Shown here: positions 54,562 to 64,000 of the stretch, in pieces | Layout: each line of letters begins with the position of its first letter | Numbering within the stretch: position 1 is the stretch's first letter | Source of the DNA: Hyphomicrobiales bacterium | GTDB lineage: Bacteria > Pseudomonadota > Alphaproteobacteria > Rhizobiales > Beijerinckiaceae | Direction: 5' to 3' | Length of the DNA: 64,000 nt | NCBI GenBank assembly: GCA_025351165.1 | Contig: JANXWK010000048.1 | Coordinates: forward strand, 38,257 to 102,256 | The notes under the pieces: generated by a model | Databases searched by the model: none | What the model was told of the DNA's origin: nothing | The model's input: only the letters and a program-made list of their open reading frames with translations | Made by a program: the position numbers and the translations under genes

Positions 54562-55365
54562 TTATGTATTAGCTAATACAGCATACGTTCCCGAAAGTGG
54601 ATTTTCACTATCCCATCCATATTTGATTGTCTCAAATCTTAAATTCAAATAATCCAGCAGCAAAAGTTTTCCCACCAGTCCCTCATCTTCGCTGCCATAT
54701 CCGCCCACAATTTCACGTATCACCTCCAGCGCCATCATAGATCCGACTATTCCAGTAAGTGCGCCAACAATTCCAGCAGTGGCGCATGTGGGTTGAGAAC
54801 CCTCGGTTGGAGCCTGCGGAAACAGACAGCGATAGGTTGGGTTCAGCGTCCCATCTCTACGTTTTTCATGGGCCCGAAGTGTAGTAAGTGATGCATCAAA
54901 CTGGCTGACAGCTGCTGTTATAAGAGGTTTACTTTCATAAAAACATGCATCCGATACAGCATAACGAGTAACAAAATTATCAGAACCATCCGCCACTACA
55001 TCATAGTCCCTGATTAATTCATAGGCATTTATTGCATCTATACGCGTGTTATGGAGAATGATTTCTACGTGCGGATTTAGCTCATGGGTCGCACGTTTTA
55101 CACATTCCACCTTAGACTTTCCAAGATCAGTTGTTTTAAAGAGAACCTGTCGCTGCAGATTGGAAAGTGTTACAATATCATCGTCCACAATGCCAATTTG
55201 TCCAATACCAGCGGCAGCAAGATACTGTATCAAAGGACAGCCAAGCCCTCCTGCCCCAATCACAAGCACTTTAGCAGATCTCAAATTTTGCTGGCCTGGC
55301 CCACCAATGCCCTGCAGCACAATATGCCGCGCGTAACGTTCAATTTCTAATGCTGAAAGCTGCAT
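54562..55365 (-). CDS. ThiF/MoeB-family E1-like adenylyltransferase
   Basis: Activates the C-terminus of a ubiquitin-like sulfur carrier (MoaD or ThiS); 267 aa. ATP loop 'VIGAGGLGCPLIQYLAAAG', 'DDDIVTLSNLQRQVLF' with conserved Arg, 'ADGSDNFVTRYAVSDAC', and the zinc region 'YRCLFPQAP...TCATAG', in which the first pair appears as T-x-x-C rather than C-x-x-C. No carrier or moa/thi genes are adjacent, so MoeB versus ThiF cannot be settled. Confidence 0.85.
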   Translation of the reverse strand: MQLSALEIERYARHIVLQGIGGPGQQNLRSAKVLVIGAGGLGCPLIQYLAAAGIGQIGIVDDDIVTLSNLQRQVLFKTTDLGKSKVECVKRATHELNPHVEIILHNTRIDAINAYELIRDYDVVADGSDNFVTRYAVSDACFYESKPLITAAVSQFDASLTTLRAHEKRRDGTLNPTYRCLFPQAPTEGSQPTCATAGIVGALTGIVGSMMALEVIREIVGGYGSEDEGLVGKLLLLDYLNLRFETIKYGWDSENPLSGTYAVLANT

Positions 55366-55452
55366 ATTAATCCTACATTTAAATTTTTCTGAAGATATAA
55401 GGAGCTAATTGTGCAAATTTAACTGTAAACTACAAATTGGCAGTAAAAAATT

Positions 55453-55902
55453 TCATTTGTAAATTTCATCGGCCCGTTTTTCAAAAGCCTCAGCCATCTT
55501 TCGAAAAACATTTTCAAAAACTGCGCCTGCAAGCATGGCAAAAGCACGGTTTTTAAATTCATAGTTTATGTAAAAATTGACATTACATCCGCCCGCCCCA
55601 TCATCGCTGAAAGTCCAGCGATTTTCTAAAAAGCGGAAAGGGCCGTCTATGTATTCAACAATTATCTTAAAGCGTGGCCTGTCCAACGTTACGCGGCACG
55701 AAAATGACTCAGATATAAACTTATACCCAATACTCATTTCAGCAAGCAAACTTACTACCCCCTCGCCACTCGCCATTTTACGACGGATACGCAAATCCGA
55801 ACACATAGGCACAAATTCTGGATAATTTTCCACGTCCGCAACAAGTGCAAACATATCACTTGGCTTATGGGCAACTCTGCGCGTAGTGGTAAAACTGGGC
55901 AA
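55453..55902 (-). CDS. RatA/COQ10-like START-domain protein
   Basis: A 149-aa helix-grip protein: 'MFALVADVENYPEFVPMCSD', 'VSLLAEMSIGYKFISESFSC', 'GPFRFLENRWTF', 'FENVFRKMAEAFEKRADEIY'. Family members bind ubiquinone (COQ10) or inhibit 70S assembly (RatA). Placement 15 bp after lipA is standard in alphaproteobacteria and favours a ubiquinone/respiratory role. Confidence 0.88.
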   Translation of the reverse strand: MPSFTTTRRVAHKPSDMFALVADVENYPEFVPMCSDLRIRRKMASGEGVVSLLAEMSIGYKFISESFSCRVTLDRPRFKIIVEYIDGPFRFLENRWTFSDDGAGGCNVNFYINYEFKNRAFAMLAGAVFENVFRKMAEAFEKRADEIYK

Positions 55903-55917
55903 GTTATCTAGGCTTGT

Positions 55918-56916
55918 TCATTTAGCAAGAGTTTTGACAGGAATGTTGACAAGAGTTCTGGCTTGACGCGCCACTTTTAACTTCGCAAAATCTTCACCTG
56001 CATGATGCGATGAACGCGTAAGTGGTGTAGACGACACCATCAGAAAGCCTTTTGTGTAGGCAATGGTCTCGTAGCTTTTAAACTCATCTGGTGGAATAAA
56101 ATTAATAACAGGATGATGTTTTCTTGTAGGCTGGAGATACTGGCCAATTGTTATGAAGTCTACATCAGCTGTGCGCAGATCATCCATAAGTTGCAGCACT
56201 TCATTGCGGATTTCGCCTAAACCCACCATGATACCAGATTTAGTAAATATTGTTGAATCAAGTTCTTTTACGCGTTGTAACAGCCTGATGGAATGGAAAT
56301 ATCTCGCACCAGGGCGCACTTTCAAATACTTGGATGGCACAGTCTCCAGATTATGATTAAATACATCTGGTCGTGCTTTCACTACAATTTCCAGTGCGCC
56401 TTCTTTACGCAGAAAATCAGGCGTCAGGATTTCAATTGTCGTCTTAGGGCTATGTTTGCGTATGGCATGGATGACCTCGGCAAAATGCTGTGCACCTCCA
56501 TCATTCAAATCATCGCGATCAACCGAGGTAATAACAACATGCTCAAGCCCTAGTTTTGCAACGGCAATTGCCACTTTCGTTGGCTCGCTCGCATCAAGCG
56601 CATCCGGCATACCTGTTTTAACATTGCAAAATGCGCATGCCCTCGTGCATGTGTCACCCATAATCATGAATGTGGCGTGCTTTTTTTCCCAGCACTCACC
56701 AATATTGGGACAGCCTGCCTCTTCACAGACTGTTACAAGGCCATTCTCTTTTACTATACGGTTAGTTTCCGCCCATTTGGGTGAGCCAGGCGCTTTAACA
56801 CGAATCCAGTCAGGTTTACGCATAACAGGTTGATCAGGCCTATGCGCTTTTTCCGGATGGCGGATGGAGGCAGCAGGCTGCCGTGGATTAGTGATCAAAT
56901 CTAGTACGACAGCCAT
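55918..56916 (-). CDS. lipA: Lipoyl synthase
   Basis: Radical SAM enzyme that inserts sulfur into octanoyl domains; 332 aa. Auxiliary cluster Cys in '[12 protein letters not shown]', radical SAM cluster in '[10 protein letters not shown]', and the C-terminal '[13 protein letters not shown]' with the conserved R-S-S-H/Y. It supplies lipoate to the PDH E2 and E1-beta lipoyl domains encoded nearby. Confidence 0.96.
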   Translation of the reverse strand: MAVVLDLITNPRQPAASIRHPEKAHRPDQPVMRKPDWIRVKAPGSPKWAETNRIVKENGLVTVCEEAGCPNIGECWEKKHATFMIMGDTCTRACAFCNVKTGMPDALDASEPTKVAIAVAKLGLEHVVITSVDRDDLNDGGAQHFAEVIHAIRKHSPKTTIEILTPDFLRKEGALEIVVKARPDVFNHNLETVPSKYLKVRPGARYFHSIRLLQRVKELDSTIFTKSGIMVGLGEIRNEVLQLMDDLRTADVDFITIGQYLQPTRKHHPVINFIPPDEFKSYETIAYTKGFLMVSSTPLTRSSHHAGEDFAKLKVARQARTLVNIPVKTLAK

Positions 56917-56936
56917 CCAGGTTAACTCATATAGTT

Positions 56937-57185
56937 TTAGGCAACTAACCTAGCTACAAACACCACAACAATTGCCCCGATTGTAGAAACAATAATCTGC
57001 GATACAATAGGATTGGTTATGCCCAGATTGATCTTAAGCATTGATAGCAGAAAAGAACCAACAAATGAACCAATAATACCAATAATTATATATCGGATCA
57101 GTCCACCGCCGCCCATAACAATACTGGCAAGCCAACCGGCAATTGCACCAATAACCAACGAAATAATAAGGGATTGTGGATTCAT
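56937..57185 (-). CDS. GlsB/YeaQ/YmgE-family membrane protein
   Basis: An 82-aa protein of three helices: '[20 protein letters not shown]', '[19 protein letters not shown]', '[20 protein letters not shown]'. Start at the ATG of 'MNPQSL', with AAGGAACG before it; the 13-codon longer frame is rejected. Often stress-induced; function unknown. Lies between lpd and lipA. Confidence 0.87.
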   Translation of the reverse strand: MNPQSLIISLVIGAIAGWLASIVMGGGGLIRYIIIGIIGSFVGSFLLSMLKINLGITNPIVSQIIVSTIGAIVVVFVARLVA

Positions 57186-57227
57186 AATGACGTTCCTTCT
57201 TGGCAGGTTAAGACATGAATGCATAAA

Positions 57228-58667
57228 TCAAGCATGAATAACCCGTCCATAGGCATCCAGCACACTTTCATGCATCATTTCAGACAGGGTCGGATGTGGG
57301 AAAACCGTATGCATCAGGTCTTCTTCAGTCGTCTCCATCTGCATTGCAATCACATAGCCCTGAATAAGTTCCGTTACTTCTGCACCAATCATATGGGCGC
57401 CTAGTAATTGTCCAGTTTTAGCATCAAAGACTGTCTTGATCATACCCTCTGGCTCACCAAGGGCTATCGCCTTGCCATTGCCTGCAAAGTTAAATCTTCC
57501 AACTTTTACGCTATAGCCAGCGTCTTTTGCTTTTGCTTCTGTCAAGCCAACACTTGCAACTTGCGGATGGCAATATGTGCAGCCTGGAATTTTAAGCTTG
57601 TCCATTACATGTGGATGCTTGCCTGCTATGCCCTCAACACAAATCACGCCTTCATGCTCAGCTTTATGGGCAAGCATGGGCGGGCCTGCCACATCCCCAA
57701 TAGCAAAAATACCAGGAACATTTGTGCGCCCTAAACCATCGGTTATAATACAACCACGATCTGTTTTAACGCCCAGCTTTTCAAGGCCAAGATTTTCAAC
57801 ATTGCCAATAACCCCAACAGCAGAAATCAGCTTTTCAACGGTGAGTGTTTGCTTCACACCCTTATCGTCTTCCACGGTGGCAGTAACGGAATTAACACCC
57901 TTTTCAACCTTGGTCACTTTGGTTGAGGTCATGATTTTCATACCCTGCTTTTCAAAACGTTTGCGGGCAAGAGCAGAAATTTCTGCATCCTCTGCGGACA
58001 TAATCTGTGGCAACACCTCAACTACTGTTACCTCGGCACCCATTGTGCGATAGAATGAGGCAAATTCTATACCAATCGCGCCAGATCCCATAACTATAAT
58101 GGACTTGGGGAAGGTCTCTGGCACCATGGCCTCAAAATATGTCCAGATCAGTTTTTTATCTGGCTCAATGCCTGGCAGCACGCGTGGCCGCGCCCCTGTA
58201 GCAATAATAATATTTTTTGCAGTATATGTTCCAGCTGGTAGGATGCCCTTAGGTATTGGATTTTGTGGCTGTACTGCTTCTTTTTTCATCGGCGAAACCA
58301 CAACTTCACCAGGCTTTGTGATATTGGCTTCACCCCAGATCACGTCAACTTTATTTTTCTTCAATAAAAACGCTACGCCGCCATTCAGCTGTCCAGACAC
58401 ACCACGTGAGCGCTTTACAACTGCTGCTGGGTCAAATGTCATGGTGCCATTAAGCGTCAAACCGTAGTCCTTGGCATGAGTGGCAAAATGAAAAATCTCC
58501 GCAGAACGCAACAAGGCTTTTGTTGGAATACAACCCCAGTTCAAACAGATCCCACCTAAATGTTCACGTTCAACCAGCGCAACCTTAAGTCCAAGTTGCG
58601 AGCCGCGAATGGCCGTTACATAGCCACCAGGGCCACCACCAATAACAATCAGATCATATGCAGACAT
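57228..58667 (-). CDS. lpdA: Dihydrolipoamide dehydrogenase (E3)
   Basis: FAD enzyme reoxidising dihydrolipoamide with NAD; 479 aa. FAD loop 'VIGGGPGGYVTAI', redox disulfide 'GGICLNWGCIPTKALL', NAD loop 'VMGSGAIGIEFASFY', and C-terminal His-Glu in 'HPTLSEMMHE'. Serves the pyruvate dehydrogenase complex whose other genes lie upstream. Confidence 0.96.
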   Translation of the reverse strand: MSAYDLIVIGGGPGGYVTAIRGSQLGLKVALVEREHLGGICLNWGCIPTKALLRSAEIFHFATHAKDYGLTLNGTMTFDPAAVVKRSRGVSGQLNGGVAFLLKKNKVDVIWGEANITKPGEVVVSPMKKEAVQPQNPIPKGILPAGTYTAKNIIIATGARPRVLPGIEPDKKLIWTYFEAMVPETFPKSIIVMGSGAIGIEFASFYRTMGAEVTVVEVLPQIMSAEDAEISALARKRFEKQGMKIMTSTKVTKVEKGVNSVTATVEDDKGVKQTLTVEKLISAVGVIGNVENLGLEKLGVKTDRGCIITDGLGRTNVPGIFAIGDVAGPPMLAHKAEHEGVICVEGIAGKHPHVMDKLKIPGCTYCHPQVASVGLTEAKAKDAGYSVKVGRFNFAGNGKAIALGEPEGMIKTVFDAKTGQLLGAHMIGAEVTELIQGYVIAMQMETTEEDLMHTVFPHPTLSEMMHESVLDAYGRVIHA

Positions 58668-58704
58668 TGTATTCCCTTAAATTAACAACCAAATAAATTT
58701 AAAT

Positions 58705-59349
58705 CTACACAGGCAAAAACCCGCCTGGTGTATCAACAGACATTAAAATCCAGCAGCTTTTTGAATCATAACTTACATGCTCAACCACCTCAGACCGAGC
58801 AACCTCTTTCAAACCGCGTTTGCGATAGTGTTTCAACAAAAGTGTGTTACCCTCATGAACCGTAGCACATACACCCTTCCAATTACTTTTTATTGCCAGA
58901 TTGAAAGCAATATCCAGCATATTGGTCGCAATTCGTAAGCCTCTGAATTCTGGAAAAACTGCCATTATTCGCAAATACCCATAGCCTGGCAGCCTTGCGC
59001 GCAGCTTGCTGAATGGAACTGCATAAGGCTGCATTAGGCTAAAATCTTCCTCAGGCCAAGGATCAGAATTAACATTGACAATCAGCATTCCAACAGCCCT
59101 GCCACCGACATCAGCCACAACAATATTCTTGTAATTTAGCTCACCAAACTCTCCAAACATCATGGGTTTGAGCATATCCACCCATGTTTGCCCCTTTGGC
59201 GCATCCCTGTTCCACAGGGTGGCAATCGTTTTTGCGTTGGCGATATCAAACAGCTCTGCCATCTGCTCAAAATCACCCTCCTCCGCCATACGTGGAAACC
59301 ATCCTTCAACAGGTGCTTGCAAAAGATGATCGAGACGAGTGTGAGGCAA
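58705..59349 (-). CDS. GNAT-family acetyltransferase
   Basis: A 214-aa protein with the GNAT fold: 'NIVVADVGGRAVGMLIVNVN' (strands 3-4), the acetyl-CoA loop 'IMAVFPEFRGLRIATNMLDI' (V-x-P-x-x-R-G-x-R/G), and 'CATVHEGNTLLLKHYRKRG'. Substrate unknown. Inserted between pdhC and lpd. Confidence 0.82.
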   Translation of the reverse strand: MPHTRLDHLLQAPVEGWFPRMAEEGDFEQMAELFDIANAKTIATLWNRDAPKGQTWVDMLKPMMFGEFGELNYKNIVVADVGGRAVGMLIVNVNSDPWPEEDFSLMQPYAVPFSKLRARLPGYGYLRIMAVFPEFRGLRIATNMLDIAFNLAIKSNWKGVCATVHEGNTLLLKHYRKRGLKEVARSEVVEHVSYDSKSCWILMSVDTPGGFLPV

Positions 59350-59380
59350 TGGGGAAGACCTGTTTTAATCTAAGCTGTGG

Positions 59381-59632
59381 TTAGTGCCCAGCTTTAAGAG
59401 CTTTAAGTTCAGCTTCCAAAGCTTCGATACGCATTTCAAAATCGCCAGTAATTAATTTTGACATGAAGGTGTCTGCAACCATTGCAGCATATTGAGATTT
59501 GTATTTGTCTTTCAATGAAGCAATATCATTACGTACGTCTGCAAAGTTACCCGTAGTTTCGCTGCGGAACTGACGAGCCTCTTCCCGCATTTCACGCAGC
59601 ATAGGCATAATCATATCTTGCGGCTCTGCCAT
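59381..59632 (-). CDS. Small coiled-coil protein
   Basis: An 83-aa, mostly helical protein: 'MLREMREEARQFRSETTGNF', 'DVRNDIASLKDKYKSQYAAM', 'FEMRIEALEAELKALKAGH'. No membrane helix or signal. Heptad-like Leu/Ile spacing at the C-terminus suggests self-association. A GGAGATAA sequence 5 bp before the ATG supports translation. Function unknown; placed in the PDH region. Confidence 0.7.
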   Translation of the reverse strand: MAEPQDMIMPMLREMREEARQFRSETTGNFADVRNDIASLKDKYKSQYAAMVADTFMSKLITGDFEMRIEALEAELKALKAGH

Positions 59633-59691
59633 ATTTATCTCCTAAATATAATTTAACTCTCAATATAACATTGAAAGGTGATTAAATCACC

Positions 59692-61026
59692 CTACACCAG
59701 CATGCTCATTGGATTTTCAATCAATTGCTTAAACGCTGCCATAAGTTCTGCTGCTAGCGCCCCATCCACTGCGCGGTGATCCGTTGAAACAGTCACAGTC
59801 ATCACAGTTGCAATTGCTAACACACCGTCTTTCACCACAGCGCGAGGCTCACCTGCTCCCACAGCCAAAATTGAGGCATGGGGCGGGTTCACAATCGCAG
59901 CAAAGTCTTTCACGCCAAACATGCCAAGGTTTGAAACAGCTGTAGTACCGCCCTGATATTCCTCAGGCTTTAGTTTGCGTGCTTTTGCACGACCCGCCAT
60001 ATCTTTCATTTCAATCGAAATGGCTGAAATGCTCTTAAGCTCAGCCTTGCGAATAATGGGGGTAATCAATCCACCAGGAATGGAAACGGCCACACCAACA
60101 TCAGCATGTTTATGCTTGAGCATCGCGTTTTCTGTCCAGGACACATTTGCCTCTGGTACACGGGTCAATGCCAAAGCCAAAGCCTTGATTACAAAATCGT
60201 TGACTGAAACTTTGTACGCTGGCTTTCCATCAATCATTGGCGCGGATTTGTTCACCTCACCGCGCAACTTCATCAACGCATCCAGATTTATGTCAGCGCT
60301 TAAATAGAAATGTGGAATGGTGGACTTAGCCTCTGATAAACGCCGTGCAATCGTCTTGCGCATACCATCATGCGGCACGTCTTCAAAGCTTCCAGCTTCA
60401 AACATCTTTCTGACCATGTCATCACTCACGCCAGAGGATGCACTTGTACCAGCTGATGCATTAGCAGTCTTTGCAGGAACTGAAACTGGTGCAGCTGATT
60501 TTGCAGCGCCACTAACTTTTGCCGTTTCAACATCTGCTGCAACGACACGGCCATGAGGGCCAGAACCTTTAACATTTACAAGGTCAATACCCGCATCCTT
60601 GGCAATACGACGCGCCAGTGGTGAGGCAAAGACACGGCTTCCGGAATTCTCATTCGAATGTCCAGCAGAAGCAGGCACAGCTGAAACAGGCGCAGCAGAT
60701 GGTGCAGAAACTGTAGCCGCAATGGCGGCCGGCGCAGGCGCAGATACTGCCCCACCAGACGCTGCAATCACTTTAGGATCTTCCCCTTCACTGGCGATGA
60801 TGGCCAAAAGCTGATTGACTGGAACATCGGAAGTGCCATCTGCTACAAAAATCTTTGCCAGAATGCCCTCATCAATGGCTTCAACTTCCATTGTAGCTTT
60901 ATCAGTTTCTATCTCAGCCAATATATCACCAGACTTGATGACATCCCCCTCTTTTTTAAGCCATTTTGCAAGGTTACCTTTCTCCATTGTTGGAGAAAGT
61001 GCGGGCATAAGAATATTAGCAGACAT
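59692..61026 (-). CDS. pdhC: Pyruvate dehydrogenase E2, dihydrolipoamide acetyltransferase
   Basis: Core of the PDH complex; 444 aa. One lipoyl domain (1-80) with the lipoylated Lys in '[11 protein letters not shown]', an Ala/Pro-rich linker, a peripheral-subunit-binding domain ('[20 protein letters not shown]'), and a catalytic domain with '[18 protein letters not shown]' carrying the active His. The Uma2-type gene ends 8 bp upstream. Confidence 0.95.
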   Translation of the reverse strand: MSANILMPALSPTMEKGNLAKWLKKEGDVIKSGDILAEIETDKATMEVEAIDEGILAKIFVADGTSDVPVNQLLAIIASEGEDPKVIAASGGAVSAPAPAAIAATVSAPSAAPVSAVPASAGHSNENSGSRVFASPLARRIAKDAGIDLVNVKGSGPHGRVVAADVETAKVSGAAKSAAPVSVPAKTANASAGTSASSGVSDDMVRKMFEAGSFEDVPHDGMRKTIARRLSEAKSTIPHFYLSADINLDALMKLRGEVNKSAPMIDGKPAYKVSVNDFVIKALALALTRVPEANVSWTENAMLKHKHADVGVAVSIPGGLITPIIRKAELKSISAISIEMKDMAGRAKARKLKPEEYQGGTTAVSNLGMFGVKDFAAIVNPPHASILAVGAGEPRAVVKDGVLAIATVMTVTVSTDHRAVDGALAAELMAAFKQLIENPMSMLV

Positions 61027-61034
61027 GTGAAACC

Positions 61035-61619
61035 TTATAAAATGTTAGGTGGATCAAATGGAAATAAAATAGAAAGTGGAAAACTAATAGCGTCAAAAGG
61101 CACGATACTCACCTCTTGACCCGCAGTAACTGTGCCTAGCGATGCCAATTTTCTATCTTGCAGCTTAAAAGCGTCTAACAACTGTGAAAGAGGATCGACT
61201 ATCCAAAAACAAGATACACCCGCCTCAGAATAAACTTGTCGCTGAATACCTCGATCATAATTTTCGGTTGAAGGTGACAATATTTCACAAACCCCATCTG
61301 ACGCGGTTTCAAAATCAGCTGTATCAGGCATTACGTTTAATCGCTCACGCCGCCAGCCAGCTATATCGGGAACAACCACGTCAAAACCCAAGTGCAATTC
61401 AGGTTTATCCGCAAATATCCAACCACCTGCCCCTCCACGACTTTTTTGAAAGGGCGGAGATAGCTCGCTTGTTAAAGAACTGGATGCAACATTATGTCGT
61501 GGTGCAGGCCCTGTATACGTTACCAACATACCGCCTAAAATCTCTGCAACCAGATTTGAAGGCACTGCCTCCAGACCAGCATATGTTGCAGTTTTTTCAG
61601 CCGGTAAGGTCATTGGCAC
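61035..61619 (-). CDS. Uma2-family (DUF820) putative endonuclease
   Basis: A 194-aa protein of the PD-(D/E)xK-like Uma2 group: '[16 protein letters not shown]' (catalytic Asp), '[20 protein letters not shown]' (Glu plus downstream Lys position, here Gln/Arg), '[15 protein letters not shown]'. Families of this type are abundant in cyanobacteria and found in some rhizobia; activity is unproven. It sits between pdhB and pdhC with 16-bp and 8-bp gaps, so it is transcribed as part of the PDH operon. Confidence 0.8.
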   Translation of the reverse strand: MPMTLPAEKTATYAGLEAVPSNLVAEILGGMLVTYTGPAPRHNVASSSLTSELSPPFQKSRGGAGGWIFADKPELHLGFDVVVPDIAGWRRERLNVMPDTADFETASDGVCEILSPSTENYDRGIQRQVYSEAGVSCFWIVDPLSQLLDAFKLQDRKLASLGTVTAGQEVSIVPFDAISFPLSILFPFDPPNIL

Positions 61620-61635
61620 AATCCCGCTCTACACC

Positions 61636-63009
61636 TTACTTATAACAAACTGCCTTTGCCGCAGCCACAATCTCTGCCACATTTGGCAAGGCGAGTTTTT
61701 CCAGATTAGCCGCATATGGCATTGGCACGTCTTTGCCAGTTATACGGATAACAGGGGCATCAAGATAATCGAACGCGCCTTCCATTACCTTCATCGCAAT
61801 TTCAGCTGTAACGCCAGATTGTGGAAAACCTTCCTCAATGGCAACACATCGACCTGTTTTAATGACGGACTTCAGTACAGTATCCATATCCATGGGGCGA
61901 ATTGTCCGCAGATCAATAACTTCGACGTCAATACCTTCACCAATTAAAATATCAGCTGCTTTCAAGGCATAGGTCATACCAATTCCAAATGTCACAAAAG
62001 TAACATCCTTGCCAGGGCGTGCAACGCGCGCCTTTCCAATTGGCAACACAAAGTCGTCCATTTTAGGCACATCAAATGACTGCCCATAAAGAATTTCATT
62101 TTCTAGAAATATAACTGGATTCTCATCCCGAATTGCAGCTTTTAACAGGCCTTTTGCATCAGAAGCACTGTAAGGCATAACAACTTTAAGGCCTGGAATC
62201 TGGCTATACCAAGCAGCATAACACTGGCTGTGCTGGGCACCAACACGTGCAGCTGCACCATTTGGCCCACGAAATACAATCGGACAGCCCAATTGCCCAC
62301 CTGACATGTACAATGTCTTAGCAGCAGAATTAATGATATGGTCAATCGCCTGCATAGCAAAATTAAATGTCATGAACTCTATGATCGGGCGTAAGCCTGA
62401 CATGGCAGCCCCAACACCAATCCCTGCAAACCCGTGCTCTGTAATGGGCGTATCCACTACACGGCGTGCACCAAACTCCTGTAATAATCCTTGCGTAACC
62501 TTGTAGGCTCCCTGATATTCGGCAACTTCCTCACCCATGACAAAAACATTGTCATCACGGCGCATTTCTTCTGCCATGGCATCACGAAGGGCCTCGCGCA
62601 CTGTGGTTTTAACCATTTCAGTACCAGCTGGGATCTCTCCAGATGCGTCATAGGCCTGAACTTCAGCACGAGGCTGCGCAGGCACCTCACCAGACGAGAC
62701 GGATACTTGAACAACCGAAGCAGTAGCAGGGGCAGCTTTAGGCTCTGATACTTTACTGATATCTTCGCCATCAGCAGCAATAATGCCTATGCGTGTGTTA
62801 ACGGCAACATTGTCAGTCCCATCAGAAATCAATATCTTGGCAAGAATACCTTCATCAACAGCCTCAACTTCCATTGTTGCTTTATCAGTTTCAATTTCCG
62901 CCAAAACATCACCTGATTTAATTTGGTCACCCTCTTTTTTAAGCCATTTTGAGAGCTTGCCCTGTTCCATTGTTGGCGAAAGAGCAGGCATTAAAATATC
63001 AACTGACAT
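61636..63009 (-). CDS. pdhB: Pyruvate dehydrogenase E1 beta with N-terminal lipoyl domain
   Basis: 457 aa. Residues 1-80 form a lipoyl domain ('[20 protein letters not shown]'), almost identical to that of pdhC; a linker leads to the E1-beta transketolase-like domain ('[20 protein letters not shown]', '[20 protein letters not shown]'). A lipoyl-bearing E1-beta is characteristic of alphaproteobacteria. The two lipoyl segments share long near-identical DNA, a possible gene-conversion pair. Confidence 0.95.
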   Translation of the reverse strand: MSVDILMPALSPTMEQGKLSKWLKKEGDQIKSGDVLAEIETDKATMEVEAVDEGILAKILISDGTDNVAVNTRIGIIAADGEDISKVSEPKAAPATASVVQVSVSSGEVPAQPRAEVQAYDASGEIPAGTEMVKTTVREALRDAMAEEMRRDDNVFVMGEEVAEYQGAYKVTQGLLQEFGARRVVDTPITEHGFAGIGVGAAMSGLRPIIEFMTFNFAMQAIDHIINSAAKTLYMSGGQLGCPIVFRGPNGAAARVGAQHSQCYAAWYSQIPGLKVVMPYSASDAKGLLKAAIRDENPVIFLENEILYGQSFDVPKMDDFVLPIGKARVARPGKDVTFVTFGIGMTYALKAADILIGEGIDVEVIDLRTIRPMDMDTVLKSVIKTGRCVAIEEGFPQSGVTAEIAMKVMEGAFDYLDAPVIRITGKDVPMPYAANLEKLALPNVAEIVAAAKAVCYK

Positions 63010-63103
63010 GCGCGTCTAAATCCTTGGTAATTATTGCTTGAATGCCTGGGGTGACCTGTGCTTAGAAAACAGACCCAACCCCAATTTTTAATCAGGTTTA
63101 ATA

Positions 63104-64000
63104 TTATTTCAAAATATCCGTGTAAAGCTCTGAAACATCAGGCTCCGGATCATGCGTTGCAAATTCAGCTGCATCATTAACAACGGCACGAACATCCGTA
63201 TCAATTTTTTTCAGCTCGTCTTCACTAGCCCAACTCTTGGCAATCAAACGGTTTTTTACCTGCTGAATAGGATCGTAATCACTACGCATCTGCTCAAGCT
63301 CTTCCTTTGAGCGATATTTCGCGGGATCAGACATTGAATGGCCACGATACCGATAAGTCTCCATGCTCAACAGGAACGGTCCCTTACCTGTGCGCGCATG
63401 CTCAATGGCTTCTTCTGCAGCGGCCTTCACAGCACGAACATCCATGCCATCAACATTGACACCAGGTATGTTGAATGAAGCACCACGTTTTGAAAAATCT
63501 GTCATCGCAGAAGAGCGTATAACTGAAGTCCCCATTGCGTATCGATTATTTTCAATAATAAACACGACTGGGAGCTTCCATATCTGTGCCATGTTGAAGC
63601 TCTCATAGACCTGACCCTGGTTGGATGCACCGTCCCCAAAATAGGCAACTGAGACGCTGCCATCGTTTCTGTATTTATTGGCAAAACCAAGACCAGTTCC
63701 AAGTGCAACCTGCGCGCCTACAATACCGTGCCCACCATAAAAGTTTTTTTCGCGTGAGAACATGTGCATGGAGCCCCCCTTGCCGCGCGAATATCCACCA
63801 CGACGGCCAGTTAATTCAGCCATAACGCCGCGCATTTCCATACCTTTGACCAGCATGTGGCCATGATCGCGATAGGCGGTTATAACCTGATCGCCTTCTT
63901 TTGAGGCCATCTGGACACCAACAACAACTGCTTCCTGCCCAATGTAAAGGTGACAAAAACCACCAATTAAACCCATACCGTAAAGCTGCCCTGCTTTTTC
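63104..64000 (-). CDS. pdhA: Pyruvate dehydrogenase E1 alpha (5' end beyond window)
   Basis: Partial: the frame stays open to the last base of the window (reading 'EKAGQLYG' before the first internal Met), so the N-terminal third is missing. Thiamine-diphosphate motif 'GDGASNQGQVYESFNMAQIW' through 'IIENNRYAM', and the phosphorylation-loop-like 'YRYRGHSMSDPAKYRSKEEL'. First in the order pdhA-pdhB-uma2-pdhC. Confidence 0.95.
   Translation of the reverse strand, partial: EKAGQLYGMGLIGGFCHLYIGQEAVVVGVQMASKEGDQVITAYRDHGHMLVKGMEMRGVMAELTGRRGGYSRGKGGSMHMFSREKNFYGGHGIVGAQVALGTGLGFANKYRNDGSVSVAYFGDGASNQGQVYESFNMAQIWKLPVVFIIENNRYAMGTSVIRSSAMTDFSKRGASFNIPGVNVDGMDVRAVKAAAEEAIEHARTGKGPFLLSMETYRYRGHSMSDPAKYRSKEELEQMRSDYDPIQQVKNRLIAKSWASEDELKKIDTDVRAVVNDAAEFATHDPEPDVSELYTDILK

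Noticed and set aside
1..64000. CRISPR arrays, insertion sequences, prophage or replication origin
   Set aside because: No spaced direct repeats, transposase or integrase genes, or DnaA-box clusters were seen; the holin-like protein sits in a stress operon, not a phage.

Overview
The window looks like a chromosomal segment of an AT-leaning alphaproteobacterium, most likely from the order Hyphomicrobiales (Rhizobiales). The evidence is a two-piece (permuted) tmRNA, an alpha-type SspB, an HdaA-like protein, promoters resembling those read by the general-stress sigma factor EcfG, a CtrA-type box before rlpA, an Omp19/Inh-type lipoprotein, a decayed BA14K-like gene, and the orders glyA-nrdR-ribD-ribE-ribH-nusB and pdhA-pdhB-pdhC...lpd-glsB-lipA-ratA. 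No genus can be assigned from sequence alone. I see no insertion sequence, prophage, CRISPR array or replication origin.

Layout. 1-2.6 kb is the end of the ribosomal protein operon (rpsM, rpsK, rpoA, rplQ), followed by a terminator and an RsmB-type rRNA methyltransferase. 4.0-5.8 kb encodes a solitary RTX-like beta-roll protein. 5.9-10.1 kb holds a minus-strand hdaA / AI-2E permease / CDP-alcohol phosphatidyltransferase unit, divergent from purMN. 10.3-14.8 kb is an RND efflux adaptor and pump followed by a 45-residue membrane microprotein that appears to use an ATT start. 14.9-16.8 kb carries tRNA-Asp, a ClpP-fold periplasmic protein, a frameshifted gene fragment and tRNA-Ser. 17-20.5 kb is rlpA and dnaG. 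20.6-24.3 kb has an SDR/ChrR-like pair and two tandem cysteine synthase paralogues. 24.3-27.8 kb is rne with its leader.

27.8-33.1 kb is a stress cluster: PPK2, a BA14K-like pseudogene, two membrane microproteins of 24 and 25 aa, a four-helix membrane protein, a holin-like protein, a DUF883/ElaB-like protein, CsbD, and a CHASE3-HisKA_2 sensor kinase. Three promoters of the form GGAAC-N16-NGTT serve this cluster, so it is probably part of the EcfG regulon and may include one of that regulon's input kinases.

34-35.9 kb has prs, a Phd-type antitoxin with a truncated PIN toxin, and a YjbR protein. 36.0-39.15 kb is the most distinctive locus: two paralogous secreted proteins with near-identical C-terminal sorting signals (SPAPFP motif, membrane helix, basic tail), a dedicated exosortase with Cys/Arg/His active-site residues, and an overlapping novel single-pass protein. 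It looks like a compact, self-contained surface-protein sorting system. It is followed by permuted ssrA (tmRNA) and sspB, which puts the maker of the degradation tag next to the adaptor that delivers tagged proteins to ClpXP, and then by an orphan three-repeat protein.

41.5-50.8 kb is housekeeping (riboflavin, NusB, NrdR, GlyA, ZapE, HolB, Tmk). 50.8-51.6 kb contains a 27-aa membrane microprotein and a tRNA with a CAU anticodon. 51.7-55.9 kb has an ABC-F ATPase, a short UxaC-like protein, MoeB and RatA. 55.9-64 kb is lipoate and pyruvate dehydrogenase metabolism, with an unusual Uma2-family gene between pdhC and pdhB; pdhA runs off the right edge.
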